Positions 1 through 10,505 of a stretch of DNA of 64,000 nucleotides are shown here, piece by piece. A model generated the notes under the pieces. It was not told where the DNA came from and did not search any database. It saw only the letters and a list, made by a program, of their open reading frames with translations. Every line of letters begins with the position of its first letter. Positions within the stretch are counted from its first letter, which is position 1. Source of the DNA: Streptomyces rishiriensis (lineage in GTDB: Bacteria; Actinomycetota; Actinomycetes; Streptomycetales; Streptomycetaceae). Where the stretch lies: NCBI RefSeq assembly GCF_030815485.1, contig NZ_JAUSWV010000002.1, positions 1,178,001 through 1,242,000 of the forward strand, read 5' to 3'. Made by a program: the position numbers and the translations under genes.

Positions 1-2402
1 GCCCGGCCTACGCGGCCCCGCAGCCCCGGTACCTGCCGGGGCTGCGCACCTGGGCGGCCGGCGTCGCCGCGGGCCACGACGCCGGCGTGCGGATCTCGCT
101 GCGGATCGAGGTATCGGGACTCGACCTGCCCGAGATCGAGATGCCCAGGGCGGACGGCACCATGACGGGACCAGGAACGGACGGCTCCCGGTCCGGTGAA
201 CCCGCAGCGGATGCCCACGGGTCCGGTGCCCCCGGGATCGCCGTTCCCGGGGCCGGCCGGGCGAGGCCCGGGTTCCGGGCCGTGCCGCAGGTGCACAGGG
301 TGAGTGACCCGGCGCTCGTCGTGGACGCCGCCGACGTCTGGGCCGACTCGGGCGCCTCGCGCGGGGCGTTCGGCCCCCGCGCGCGGATGGACGTTCTGCT
401 CGCCCTGCGCCGTGCGGCCCGTGTCTGGCCGCCCTTGACACCCCTGCTGTCGGCCACCGTGCCGGACGCCGTGGAACTCCTCGACGAGGAGGTGTCCGAG
501 CTGTTGGGCGAGGGCTCGCAGGCACTGGCGGGCGCGGGGATCGAGGTGCACTGGCCGAGGGGCTTGGCCCGCACCGTGACCGCCCGCGCGGTCGTGGGCC
601 CCCCGCGGGAGGCGGGTGGAACGGCCCGGTTCGGCGCGGACACGCCGTCCTTCCTGTCGGCGGACGCGCTCCTGACGTTCACCTGGTGGTTCGCACTGGG
701 CGACCAGCAACTCACCCGCGAGGAGCTGGACCTGCTGGCCGAGGCCGACCGGCCGCTGGTGCGGCTGCGCGACCAATGGGTCCTGATCGACCCGCGGGAA
801 CTGCGCCGCGCCCGCTCCCAGCAGGACCGCAGGATGACGCCTGTGGACGCGCTGGGCGCGGCTCTGACGGGCTCGACGGAAGTGGACGGCCGACGGGTCG
901 ACGTGCGGCCCACCGGTTGGCTGGCGGCCCTGCGGGAGCGGCTCACGCATCCGGGGACGCAGAAGCCCGTGGAGCAGCCCGCGGCCCTCGACGCCACGCT
1001 GCGCGACTACCAGCGGCGCGGCCTGGACTGGCTGGCCCGGACCACGGCCCTGGGGCTTGGCTGCTGTCTGGCGGACGACATGGGGCTCGGCAAGACCGTC
1101 ACCCTGATCGCCCTGCACCTGCATCGGCAGACGGACGCCTCGACGGCGGGTCCCACTCTCGTGGTCTGCCCGACCTCCCTGATGGGCAACTGGCAGCGGG
1201 AGATCGAGAAGTTCGCGCCGGGCACGCCGGTGCGCCGCTTCCACGGGTCGCGACGCGATCTGGAGTCACTGGCCGACGGGGAGTTCGTCCTCACCACCTA
1301 CGGCACGCTGCGGCTGGACGCCGGGCGGCTCCGCAAGGTGCCGTGGGGCCTCGTCGTGGCGGACGAGGCGCAGCACGTGAAGAACCCGTACTCGGCGACC
1401 GCGCGGGCACTGCGCACCATCGACGCACGCGCGCGTGTGGCACTCACGGGCACCCCGGTGGAGAACAACCTGTCGGAGCTGTGGGCGATCCTGGACTGGA
1501 CGACACCCGGCCTGCTGGGCCGGCTCGGCGCCTTCCGCACGCGGTACGCGCGGGCCGTCGAGAGCGGCGGGGACCCGGCCGCGGCGGAGCGGCTCGGCCG
1601 ACTCGTGGGACCGTTCCTGCTGCGCCGCCGCAAGTCGGACCCCGGGATCGCCCCCGAGCTGCCGCCCAAGACCGAGACCGATCGGCCCGTGGCCCTCACC
1701 ACGGAGCAGACCGGCCTGTACGAGGCCGTGGTGCGCGAGACGCTCGCCGCGATCGCCGAAGCCGACGACATGGCGCGCCGAGGGCTGATCGTGAAGCTCC
1801 TGACCGGCCTCAAACAGATCTGCAACCACCCTGCGCAGTACCTCAAGGAGGAACGGCCCAGGACCGCCGGACGCTCCGGGAAACTCGAACTCCTCGACGA
1901 ACTGCTGGACACCCTCCTCGCCGAGGGGGCGAGTGTGCTGGTCTTCACGCAGTACGTGCGCCTCGCGCGGCTCCTCGAACAGCATCTGGCGGCGCGGGGC
2001 GTGCCCACGCAGTTCCTGCACGGCGGTACGCCCGTCGCCCAGCGCGAGGACCTGGTCCGGCGCTTCCAGGACGGCGAGGTCCCCGTGTTCTTGTTGTCGC
2101 TCAGGGCCGCGGGCACGGGACTCAACCTCACGCGCGCGGAGCACGTCGTGCACTACGACCGCTGGTGGAACCCGGCTGTCGAGGCGCAGGCCACGGACCG
2201 GGCGTACCGCATCGGCCAGACCAGACCCGTACAGGTGCACCGGCTGATCGCCGAGGGCACGATCGAGGACCGTATCGCCGACATGCTGCGCCGCAAACAG
2301 GACCTCGCGGACGCCGTGCTCGGGGCCGGCGAAGCGGCGCTCACGGAACTGACGGACGCCGAGCTGGCCGATCTGGTGGAGCTGCGAGGGGATGCGCGAT
2401 GA
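1..2402 (+). CDS. SNF2-family DEAD/DEAH-box helicase, 5' partial
   Basis: ATP-dependent DNA translocase of the SWI2/SNF2 (RapA-like) type. The reading frame is open from base 3, so the true start lies left of the window; a GTG at 87 sits inside the protein. Visible in order: a divergent N-terminal region, Walker A LADDMGLGKT near 1068-1097, the DEAQ box at 1362-1373, the motif LTGTPVENN near 1440, and the C-terminal helicase lobe with FLHGG, the AAGTGLNL segment and DRAYRIGQ near 2200. Its stop overlaps the next start as ATGA, so it is translationally coupled to a SWIM zinc-finger protein, a pairing I know from other actinobacteria. The precise role (transcription recycling or DNA repair) cannot be told from sequence. 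Confidence 0.93.
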   Translation, partial: PAYAAPQPRYLPGLRTWAAGVAAGHDAGVRISLRIEVSGLDLPEIEMPRADGTMTGPGTDGSRSGEPAADAHGSGAPGIAVPGAGRARPGFRAVPQVHRVSDPALVVDAADVWADSGASRGAFGPRARMDVLLALRRAARVWPPLTPLLSATVPDAVELLDEEVSELLGEGSQALAGAGIEVHWPRGLARTVTARAVVGPPREAGGTARFGADTPSFLSADALLTFTWWFALGDQQLTREELDLLAEADRPLVRLRDQWVLIDPRELRRARSQQDRRMTPVDALGAALTGSTEVDGRRVDVRPTGWLAALRERLTHPGTQKPVEQPAALDATLRDYQRRGLDWLARTTALGLGCCLADDMGLGKTVTLIALHLHRQTDASTAGPTLVVCPTSLMGNWQREIEKFAPGTPVRRFHGSRRDLESLADGEFVLTTYGTLRLDAGRLRKVPWGLVVADEAQHVKNPYSATARALRTIDARARVALTGTPVENNLSELWAILDWTTPGLLGRLGAFRTRYARAVESGGDPAAAERLGRLVGPFLLRRRKSDPGIAPELPPKTETDRPVALTTEQTGLYEAVVRETLAAIAEADDMARRGLIVKLLTGLKQICNHPAQYLKEERPRTAGRSGKLELLDELLDTLLAEGASVLVFTQYVRLARLLEQHLAARGVPTQFLHGGTPVAQREDLVRRFQDGEVPVFLLSLRAAGTGLNLTRAEHVVHYDRWWNPAVEAQATDRAYRIGQTRPVQVHRLIAEGTIEDRIADMLRRKQDLADAVLGAGEAALTELTDAELADLVELRGDAR

Positions 2403-3727
2403 ACCGGCACGACAGCGTGGAGGAAAGGACGTTCGCCCCGTTGCCTCCCGCGCGCGGGAGGGGGTTCGCTCAGACGTGGTGGGGGCGGGCGTGGCTGGCC
2501 GCCCTCGAGGACGGCGCGCTGGACGGGGAGCAGATACGGACGGGCCGTCGACTCGCGCGCGCGGGCGCCGTGGGCGCGGTGTCGGTGCGGCCGGGGCGCA
2601 TCACGGCCGTCGTCCAGGACCCCGATCACACGCGGCACCGGGCCGATGTACTGCTCGACAGGCTCTCGGGCGACCAGTGGGACCGACTCGTGGACCTCGC
2701 GGTGGAGCGGGCGGGGCACGTCGCCGCGCTGCTCGACCGGGAGATGCCGCACCATCTGGTCGAGGACGCCGAGTCGGCCGGCATCGACCTGCTGCCGGGG
2801 CCGGGCGACCTCGAGGCGCGGTGCGACTGCGGCGCCTGGGACCACTGCGGTCACACGGCGGCGGTCTGCTACCAGGTGGCGGGACTGCTCGACCAGGATC
2901 CCTTCGTCCTCCTGCTGCTTCGGGGGCGTGCCGAGCAGCATCTGCTGGACGATCTCCAGGCGCGCGGCTCGGCCGCCCGGTCCGCTGCGGAGCCGGTGCG
3001 CACCGACGGTGTGGACGCGGCCCAGGCGTACGCGGCAGGGGACGGCCTGCCGCCGCTGCCCGCCGTGCCCGAACTCCCGCCGGAGCCCGGCGTGCCGCTT
3101 GCGACGGACGCGGACGTCCCGCCCCCGGCCGGGGTGGAACCCGCGGCGCTGGAGATCCTGGCCGCCCGGACGGCCGCCGCGGCGCACCTGATGCTCGCCG
3201 AGGCACTCCGCGAGGGAGCGCAGCGGCGTCCGCCGACGGTCACGCCGACTCTGGGCCAGGACGCCGTACGGCTGGCCGCGGGCGTCCTCGACGAAACCGG
3301 TGCGGTCGATCCGGGCGGCGAGGCCGTGGCGGGCCGTCTCGCGGCCGGGTCCGGACGCGGCCGTGCGGAACTGGCGGCTGCCGTCCGGGCCTGGCGACAC
3401 GGCGGGGTGGCCGCCCTGTCCGTGCTCGAGGAGGAGTGGGCCGTGGAGGGCGCGGCGCTCGCACGCGCGCGTGCCGCGCTGGAATCGGCCTGGGAGGAGG
3501 ACGAGCGGCCGGTGCTGCGGGCGCGGGGAAACCGGTGGACGGTCGTCGGGACGGGCTGCCAACTCCGGTTGGGACGGGACGGCAGATGGTGGCCGTATCG
3601 CAGGGAGGGCGGCCGTTGGATGCCGGCCGGGGACGCGGCCCACGACCCGGCGGCAGCCCTGTCCGTGGTCCGGCCCGACGGCGAGGAAGCGCTGTCCCGG
3701 GTCCGGACTCCACACGGTGCCGGATAG
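2399..3727 (+). CDS. SWIM zinc-finger domain protein
   Basis: A 442-residue protein with a SWIM-type zinc site: C142, C144, C150 and H152 form CxCx5CxH (RCDCGAWDHCGH). SWIM domains bind nucleic acid or protein, and in bacteria they are commonly encoded next to SNF2 helicases, as here. The N-terminus contains the usual FAQTWWGRAWLAALE segment. The middle (about residues 200-260) is rich in Pro and Ala, and the C-terminal part looks globular without a recognised fold. The ATG at 2399 overlaps the helicase stop by 4 bp, which fixes the start and implies one mRNA. It is probably an accessory subunit of the helicase; that is inference from coupling and family context. Confidence 0.88.
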   Translation: MNRHDSVEERTFAPLPPARGRGFAQTWWGRAWLAALEDGALDGEQIRTGRRLARAGAVGAVSVRPGRITAVVQDPDHTRHRADVLLDRLSGDQWDRLVDLAVERAGHVAALLDREMPHHLVEDAESAGIDLLPGPGDLEARCDCGAWDHCGHTAAVCYQVAGLLDQDPFVLLLLRGRAEQHLLDDLQARGSAARSAAEPVRTDGVDAAQAYAAGDGLPPLPAVPELPPEPGVPLATDADVPPPAGVEPAALEILAARTAAAAHLMLAEALREGAQRRPPTVTPTLGQDAVRLAAGVLDETGAVDPGGEAVAGRLAAGSGRGRAELAAAVRAWRHGGVAALSVLEEEWAVEGAALARARAALESAWEEDERPVLRARGNRWTVVGTGCQLRLGRDGRWWPYRREGGRWMPAGDAAHDPAAALSVVRPDGEEALSRVRTPHGAG

Positions 3728-3849
3728 CACGCCGGTCCGACGGGCGGCCGACGCCCCGGGTTCACCCGGAGGTCGTACGGCGTTCGGAGCGTGCCCCGAC
3801 CGTGGCCGCTGTCACCGAACTTGTCGCACTCTTCTCCTCAGGAGGCCGA

Positions 3850-5193
3850 ATGTCCCCGCACGCCCCCGGTCGGCGCCGCGTCCACCGTTGCGTCGCGGTG
3901 GGCCTACCGCTCGCCGTGCTGGCCGCGCTCGCCACCGAAGGTCCGGCCGCCGCGGGCACGTCGCTCCAGGAGGCGCACGTCACGCGGACCGCGACGCTCG
4001 GCGACATCCCGCTCGGGACGTTCAGCGACGCGCTGCTGCCCGGCACGGTCGCCGATGACCGGGGCGTGGACCTCGGCGGCATCGGCAGCGACATCTTTCC
4101 GGCGGGCCGCACGGGCGAGTTCTGGACGGTCACCGACCGCGGGCCCAACGGGCAGATCAAGGTGGCCGGCACCAAGCGCCGCACGTTCCCCGTGCCCGGG
4201 TTCGACCCGGCGATCGTGCGGATCCGGGTGTCCGGGGACACCGTGAAGGTGCTCCAGGCGATGCCCGTCACCACGCAGTCGGGGAAGCCCGTGACGGGCC
4301 TGTCGAACCAGGCGGGGCGCGACGAGGCGCCGTACTCCTACGACGCGCAGACGCCTCTGTCGTACAACCCGGACGGGCTCGACACCGAGGGCATCGTGCG
4401 GGCGGCGGACGGGAGTTTCTGGCTCGTCGACGAGTACGGACCCTCCCTGGTGCACGTCTCCGCGCGCGGGAAGGTGCTGACGCGTTACGTGCCCCAGGGG
4501 CTCGGGCTCACGGGCGCGGACTACCCGGTGGTGGAGGCGCTGCCGGCGGTCCTGCTGCACCGTAAGGTCAACCGCGGCTTCGAGGGCCTGGCCCTGCTGC
4601 CGGGCGGCGACCTCGTCGTGGCGGTGCAGAGCCCGCTGTCGATCCCGGACACGGATGCGGGAGAAAACTCGCGGACCACGCGGCTGCTGCGCTTCTCGCC
4701 GACGAAGAAGGCCGTCACCGCCGAGTACGCGTACCGCTTCGACCCGGTCGACGTGGTCGATCCGAGCGAGGACGACACCTCCGAGCTCAAGATCTCCTCG
4801 GTGGTCGCGGTGGGCGGTGACCGGCTGCTCGTGGAGGAGCGCACCGACAAGGCCGCGCGGCTGCACCTGGTTCGGCTGAGCCGGGCGGCGAACATCCTCG
4901 GCGGCCGCTGGGACGACGACGCGACGTCCCCCTCGCTGGAGCAGCTGGACGATCCCGGCGCCTCGGGGGTCCCGGTGCTGTCGAAGCGGCTTGCCGTCGA
5001 TCTCGGCACGGTCGCCGGGGTGCCCGGGAAGATCGAGGGCGTCGCGCTCGTGGACCACTCCACGCTGGCTCTCGTCAACGACAACGACTTCGGGATGACG
5101 GACGGCGCCGGGGCATTCGACGCGCAGGGCCGGCTCGTCGACAGCGGTATCGAGACGACGGTCACCTATGTGCGGCTGCCGCGAGGCGTATGA
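3850..5193 (+). CDS. Exported esterase-like protein of the phytase family
   Basis: A 447-residue secreted protein. The ATG is preceded by AGGAGG and opens a signal peptide: basic RRRVHR, a hydrophobic core near residues 16-32, and an Ala-x-Ala-like end at GPAAAGTS. The mature part resembles the 'esterase-like activity of phytase' family, a beta-propeller-type fold: TDRGPNGQ near residue 97, a long segment LDTEGIVRAADGSFWLVDEYG and GFEGLALLPGGDLVVA. Substrate is unknown; the family name is structural and phosphate release from phytate should not be assumed. It follows the helicase pair after about 120 bp with its own ribosome site and is closed by a strong hairpin at 5209-5247, so it may be a separate unit. 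Confidence 0.82.
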   Translation: MSPHAPGRRRVHRCVAVGLPLAVLAALATEGPAAAGTSLQEAHVTRTATLGDIPLGTFSDALLPGTVADDRGVDLGGIGSDIFPAGRTGEFWTVTDRGPNGQIKVAGTKRRTFPVPGFDPAIVRIRVSGDTVKVLQAMPVTTQSGKPVTGLSNQAGRDEAPYSYDAQTPLSYNPDGLDTEGIVRAADGSFWLVDEYGPSLVHVSARGKVLTRYVPQGLGLTGADYPVVEALPAVLLHRKVNRGFEGLALLPGGDLVVAVQSPLSIPDTDAGENSRTTRLLRFSPTKKAVTAEYAYRFDPVDVVDPSEDDTSELKISSVVAVGGDRLLVEERTDKAARLHLVRLSRAANILGGRWDDDATSPSLEQLDDPGASGVPVLSKRLAVDLGTVAGVPGKIEGVALVDHSTLALVNDNDFGMTDGAGAFDAQGRLVDSGIETTVTYVRLPRGV

Positions 5194-5208
5194 GAGTCGG
5201 CGCCCCGG

Positions 5209-5247
5209 CACGCGCGCGTGGCGGTGTGGGGCCGCCACGCGCGCGTG
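5209..5247. terminator. Bidirectional hairpin terminator
   Basis: A perfect 16-bp stem (5209-5224 with 5232-5247) with a 7-base loop lies 15 bp after one stop codon and 4 bp from the stop of the convergent minus-strand gene. The outer arm is an alternating CG block that is itself palindromic. Position and symmetry fit a shared terminator; there is no T-run, as is usual in these genomes. Confidence 0.8.
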
Positions 5248-5251
5248 AGCG

Positions 5252-5707
5252 CTAGGGCAGCAGTTCCTCCAGGGACGGCAGCAGCGACTCGAGATCGCTC
5301 GGCAGCTCCGTCGGCAAGGTGCTCGGAAGGTCGGTGGGGAACCCCGACGGCAGCTCGCTCGGCAATCCGCTGGGCAGCTCGACCGGAAGGCTGATGGACG
5401 GGGCGGGGGTGGAGCCGGTGCTGTTGCCGGCGGTCGGCTCGTGGTCCGGCGAGCCGTCGTCTCCCGACGCCATCAGCACCACGGCGACGACTGCTCCGGC
5501 GGTGACGAGCAGCGCGAGGACGACGAAGAGGGGGCTCCTGCGCCGTCCGGAACCGCGTGGTGGATCCGACGGCGGCGGGGGCGACCAGCCGCCCCCGCCC
5601 GTCCCGTCGTGGGGTCCGTAGCCGGAGTGGTGCGGTCCGAAGCCGCCCGGAGGCGGCGTGTCGTCCGGCGGTCCGGGCGGCGGGGGCGGTACGGGCGGCA
5701 TGGCCAT
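5252..5707 (-). CDS. Small Pro-rich single-pass membrane protein
   Basis: A 151-residue protein of unknown function. Three parts are visible: a cytoplasmic Pro/Gly-rich head (about residues 1-55, with PPPPPGPP), one transmembrane helix (about 60-82, LFVVLALLVTAGAVVAVVLM) after a basic GRRRS stop-transfer, and an outside tail. The tail ends in an imperfect 4-5 residue repeat, LPSGLPSELPSGFPTDLPS, up to the C-terminus. Such proteins are common in Streptomyces and are usually called hypothetical or DUF-type. The regular codon use and clean membrane topology support a real gene. It ends against the shared hairpin at 5209-5247, and its promoter must lie in or beyond the 13-bp repeat tract upstream. 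Confidence 0.68.
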   Translation of the reverse strand: MAMPPVPPPPPGPPDDTPPPGGFGPHHSGYGPHDGTGGGGWSPPPPSDPPRGSGRRRSPLFVVLALLVTAGAVVAVVLMASGDDGSPDHEPTAGNSTGSTPAPSISLPVELPSGLPSELPSGFPTDLPSTLPTELPSDLESLLPSLEELLP

Positions 5708-5845
5708 ACCGTCCAGCGTCGCGGTGAACCGCTCTCAGCGCGAGCCCCGCAAGGAAGTTGATACCGGCTCATGTCATGGAACGCACGATTCCGCCGCATC
5801 CGGCACGCAGACCGCTCGAAGGCGAGAGCGAAGACCCGTGCGGAG

Positions 5846-5994
5846 ACCGGGAGCGCGGACCGAGGACGCGACCGGGGACGGGGCACACGGGCCGAGGACG
5901 CGGACGGGGCACCCGGGCCGAGGACGCGAACCGGGAGCGCGGACCGGGGACGCGGACCGGGAGCGCGGACCGGGAGCGCGGATTCAGAGCGCAG
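5846..5994. repeat. 13-bp tandem repeat tract
   Basis: A G+C-rich minisatellite of about eleven units. The unit ACCGGGAGCGCGG begins at 5846, 5930, 5956 and 5969, with ACCGGGGACGCGG at 5943, giving exact 13-bp steps over 5930-5981. Units between 5859 and 5929 are diverged (ACGGGGCACACGG at 5878, GCCGAGGACGCGG at 5891), and the last (5982-5994) is decayed. Because 13 is not a multiple of 3, the tract cannot encode a simple amino-acid repeat. It fills the gap between two minus-strand genes; no gene is supported in 5708-6048. Confidence 0.85.
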
Positions 5995-6048
5995 ACCCGC
6001 GCACGGAGCGGTAGGCCGGACCGGGAGCGTGATGCGAGTGCTCGACCG

Positions 6049-6086
6049 CACGCGTGTGTGCACCCTCACCCGTGCACACACGCGTG
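6049..6086 (-). terminator. Hairpin terminator after xylA
   Basis: A perfect 15-bp stem (6049-6063 with 6072-6086) with an 8-base loop begins 9 bp beyond the xylA stop codon on the minus strand. The arms are GTGTGT/ACACAC-rich, unlike the surrounding repeat. It is the clear end of the xylose isomerase transcript. Confidence 0.82.
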
Positions 6087-6095
6087 TGTGCGGGT

Positions 6096-7390
<1,295 letters not shown>

Positions 7391-8836
7391 ATGTCAGCAG
7401 CCGAGGGTCCGCTCGTCGTCGGCGTGGACACGTCCACCCAGTCCACCAAGGCGCTGGTCGTCGACGCGGCCACCGGCCAGGTCGTCGCGAGCGGCCAGGC
7501 GCCGCACACGGTGTCCTCCGGAGCCGGCCGTGAGAGCGACCCCCGGCAGTGGTGGGACGCCTTGCGCGAAGCCCTTCACCAGTGCGGCGACGCGGCCCGT
7601 GAGGCCTCCGCCGTGTCGGTCGGCGGGCAGCAGCACGGGCTGGTCACCCTGGACGAGCGCGGCGAGCCGGTCCGCCCGGCGCTGCTGTGGAACGACGTGC
7701 GCTCGGCGCCGCAGGCCCGTCGGCTGACCGAGGAACTGGGCGGCGCGAAGTTCTGGGCGGAGCGCACCGGGTCCGTCCCGGCCGCCTCCTTCACCGTCAC
7801 GAAGTGGGCCTGGCTGGCCGAGCACGAGCCGGAGGCCCTCCGCGCCACGAGGGCCGTGCGCCTCCCCCACGACTACCTCACCGAGCGCCTCACGGGCGAG
7901 GGCACCACCGACCGCGGTGACGCCTCGGGCACCGGCTGGTGGGCGTCCGCGACCGAGTCGTACGACGCGGAGATCCTCGCCCACGTGGGACTGGACCCCG
8001 CGCTGCTGCCCCGCGTGGTGCGTCCCGGGGAGGTGGCGGGAACCGTACGCGACAGTCACGACCTGCCCTTCGCCAAGGGCACTCTGGTCGCCCCGGGCAC
8101 CGGTGACAACGCCGCGGCGGCGCTCGGCCTCGGCCTGCGCCCCGGGACGCCGGTGCTGAGTCTCGGCACCTCGGGCACGGTGTACGCGGTGGCCCGGCGT
8201 CGTCCCGCCGACCCCACCGGCACCGTGGCGGGTTTCGCCGACGCGCACGGCGAGTGGCTGCCCCTGGCCTGCACCCTGAACTGCACGCTCGCCGTGGACC
8301 GCGTCGCCGCCCTGCTGGGCCTGGACCGCGAGGCCGTGGAGCCCGCCGCGGACCTCACCCTGCTGCCCTACCTGGACGGCGAGCGCACCCCGAACCTGCC
8401 CAACGCCTCCGGCCTGCTGCACGGCCTGCGCCACGACACGACGGCCGGCCAGCTGCTCCAGGCCGCCTACGACGGCGCCGTGCACTCCCTGCTCGGCGCG
8501 CTCGACCTGGTCCTCGACGAGGACGCGGACCGCTCGGCTCCCCTGCTGCTGATCGGCGGCGGCGCCCGGGGCACGGCCTGGCAGCAGACCGTGCGCCGGC
8601 TGTCCGGACGGCCGGTCCAGGTGCCCGAGGCCAAGGAACTCGTCGCGCTGGGTGCCGCGGCACAGGCGGCGGGCCTGCTGACCGGCGAGGACCCGGCAGC
8701 CGTCGCCCGCCGCTGGAACACCACCCGCGGTCCGGTGCTCGACGCCGTCGAGCGGGACGAGGCGACGCTCGCCAGGATCGCCGGGGTACTCTCCGACGCG
8801 GCCCCGCTGCTGGACCGGAGCACGGACGCCCACTGA
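7391..8836 (+). CDS. xylB: Xylulokinase
   Basis: FGGY-family kinase, 481 residues, that phosphorylates D-xylulose with ATP to xylulose 5-phosphate for the pentose phosphate pathway. Seen: the N-terminal phosphate-binding loop VVGVDTSTQSTKALVVD, VGGQQHGLV, LLWNDVR, the catalytic Asp in PGTGDNAAAALG (D239), the SLGTSGT loop and the C-terminal LLIGGGARG. The ATG at 7391 was chosen over an upstream in-frame TTG at 7274 because GAGGGAGAA precedes it and homology begins here; the longer version would run through the promoter region. It is divergent from xylA, with a ROK regulator 30 bp downstream in the same direction. Confidence 0.96.
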   Translation: MSAAEGPLVVGVDTSTQSTKALVVDAATGQVVASGQAPHTVSSGAGRESDPRQWWDALREALHQCGDAAREASAVSVGGQQHGLVTLDERGEPVRPALLWNDVRSAPQARRLTEELGGAKFWAERTGSVPAASFTVTKWAWLAEHEPEALRATRAVRLPHDYLTERLTGEGTTDRGDASGTGWWASATESYDAEILAHVGLDPALLPRVVRPGEVAGTVRDSHDLPFAKGTLVAPGTGDNAAAALGLGLRPGTPVLSLGTSGTVYAVARRRPADPTGTVAGFADAHGEWLPLACTLNCTLAVDRVAALLGLDREAVEPAADLTLLPYLDGERTPNLPNASGLLHGLRHDTTAGQLLQAAYDGAVHSLLGALDLVLDEDADRSAPLLLIGGGARGTAWQQTVRRLSGRPVQVPEAKELVALGAAAQAAGLLTGEDPAAVARRWNTTRGPVLDAVERDEATLARIAGVLSDAAPLLDRSTDAH

Positions 8837-8866
8837 GCATCGACGTATCGACGAATCGACGGAGGC

Positions 8867-10075
8867 ATGACCGCACCGCTGCACGAGGCCCGGCCGAGCG
8901 GCCCGGGGCGCGCACTGCCCGACACCCAGCAGGGCATGCGCCGCCGCAACCTGGCCCGGGTGATGCACGCCGTCAGCGCCGAGGGACCCCTCTCGCGCGC
9001 GGCGGTCGCCTCGCGCATCGGCCTGACCAGGGCAGCGGTCTCGACCCTCGTCGACGAACTCATACGCACCGGACTGCTCGAGGAGCTGGGCCCCGAGCGG
9101 CCGGGCCGGGTCGGCCGACCCGGTTCGGCGCTGGCGGTGAGCGGGCGCGGCCCGTCGGGCATAGGTGCCGAGATCGGCGTCGACCATCTGGCGGTCTGCG
9201 CCGTCGACCTGCGCGGCGAGGTGCGGGCACGCGCCGTGCGGCACGGCACGAACCGGGGCCGCTCCCCCGAGCCGGTGGTCGAGGAACTGACCGGGCTCGT
9301 GCGCCGGGTGGTCGCCGACGCCGAGCGTGAGGGGCTGTGGCCGGCCGGACTCGCCGTGGCCGTCCCCGGTCTGGTCGCCCGCGACGCCCGTACGGTCGTC
9401 CGCGCGCCGAACCTCGACTGGCAGGACGTCGACCTCGGCGCGCTGCTGCCCGGGGAGTTCCCCCTGACCGTGGACAACGAGGCCAACTTCGGCGGTCTGG
9501 CCGAACTCTGGCTCGGCGCGGACACTCCGGGCGACTTCCTGCACGTGTCGGCCGAGATCGGCATCGGCGCCGCGCTGGTCGTGAACGGCAGCCTGCTGCG
9601 CGGCACCCGCGGCTTCGCGGGCGAGCTGGGCCATGTGCCGGTGCATCCCGACGGACCGGGATGCGTGTGCGGCGGGCGGGGATGTCTGGAGCAGTACGCC
9701 GGCGAGGAGGCGGTGCTGCGCGCGGCTGGACTGGAACCGGGCGAGGACCGCGTCGGACTCCTCGCGGGACGCGCCGCGGACGGCGACCCGGACGTGCGGC
9801 GGGCGCTGCGCGAGGCGGGAACGGCCCTCGGTATCGCCCTGACCGGGGCACTCAACCTGCTGGACCCGGAGGGCGTCGTGCTCGGTGGCGCTCTGGCCGG
9901 GCTCGCGCCGTGGCTACTGCCGTCGCTCGAGAGCGAGCTCTCCCGGCGTACGGCCGGTCCCGCTCGTGCCGTGTCCGTCTCCCGGCTGGGTCCCGAGGGC
10001 CCGTTGCTCGGGGCCGCGCACTCGGTGGTGCGGGCCGTGCTGGACGATCCCGCGGCGGTGGCGGAGCGCGCCTGA
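8867..10075 (+). CDS. xylR: ROK-family repressor, probable xylose regulator
   Basis: A 402-residue DNA-binding regulator of the ROK (NagC/XylR) type. An N-terminal winged helix-turn-helix (about residues 28-80, LSRAAVASRIGLTRAAVSTLVDELI) precedes a sugar-kinase-like domain. The kinase domain has the ROK zinc site CVCGGRGCLE (C266, C268, C273) and the sugar-binding ENE-like segment VDNEANFGGLAE. ROK repressors of this kind bind operators until an inducer, here presumably xylose, releases them. It lies 30 bp after xylB and probably shares its transcript, giving autoregulation through the divergent control region. The family is certain; the ligand is inferred from neighbours. Confidence 0.9.
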   Translation: MTAPLHEARPSGPGRALPDTQQGMRRRNLARVMHAVSAEGPLSRAAVASRIGLTRAAVSTLVDELIRTGLLEELGPERPGRVGRPGSALAVSGRGPSGIGAEIGVDHLAVCAVDLRGEVRARAVRHGTNRGRSPEPVVEELTGLVRRVVADAEREGLWPAGLAVAVPGLVARDARTVVRAPNLDWQDVDLGALLPGEFPLTVDNEANFGGLAELWLGADTPGDFLHVSAEIGIGAALVVNGSLLRGTRGFAGELGHVPVHPDGPGCVCGGRGCLEQYAGEEAVLRAAGLEPGEDRVGLLAGRAADGDPDVRRALREAGTALGIALTGALNLLDPEGVVLGGALAGLAPWLLPSLESELSRRTAGPARAVSVSRLGPEGPLLGAAHSVVRAVLDDPAAVAERA

Positions 10076-10160
10076 CGGACGGGATGTGGCCTCGGACGCG
10101 CCGGCGGCCGACATCTGGCGTCGTGTCGGCCGGTTGCCCCTGTCGGCACCGGCGTCGTGC

Positions 10161-10236
10161 GGGCCGCACACCACTGTCGGCATCCGGCCCGCGCGGGGGC
10201 CGCACACCGTTGCCGGTACCCGGCCCCGTGCGGGCC
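10161..10236. repeat. Two 36-bp direct repeats in a 430-bp non-coding gap
   Basis: The motif GGGCCGCACACC recurs at 10161 and 10197, and a short GGGCC remnant follows at 10232, giving units of about 36 bp. A looser earlier copy may start near 10125. The whole gap 10076-10505 shows no convincing gene; the last ~50 bp hold the ribosome site (AAAGGCGA) of the next gene, and a GCGTAATGCG stretch near 10348 could be part of a promoter. Confidence 0.55.
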
Positions 10237-10505
10237 AAGGTGCCGATCGGACCTGGAACTCCCCGTTCGGGTGAGCGAGTTGTCCACAGTCACGCATTCG
10301 TCCACCGGATCCCGGCGCGTCCTCCTGCCCGATCAGCCGCCGCCGTAGCGTAATGCGAGCGGGACACAGCCGCCGACCGGTGACGGCGGTGGCCGGCCGG
10401 TACGGGATCACGGGTCCGGCGAGTCGGACGCGTACCGGTCGACCGACGCCCGCACACGCTCCGGTACCGCCCGCCGGACGTCCGAGACCCCGAAAGGCGA
10501 CACCA

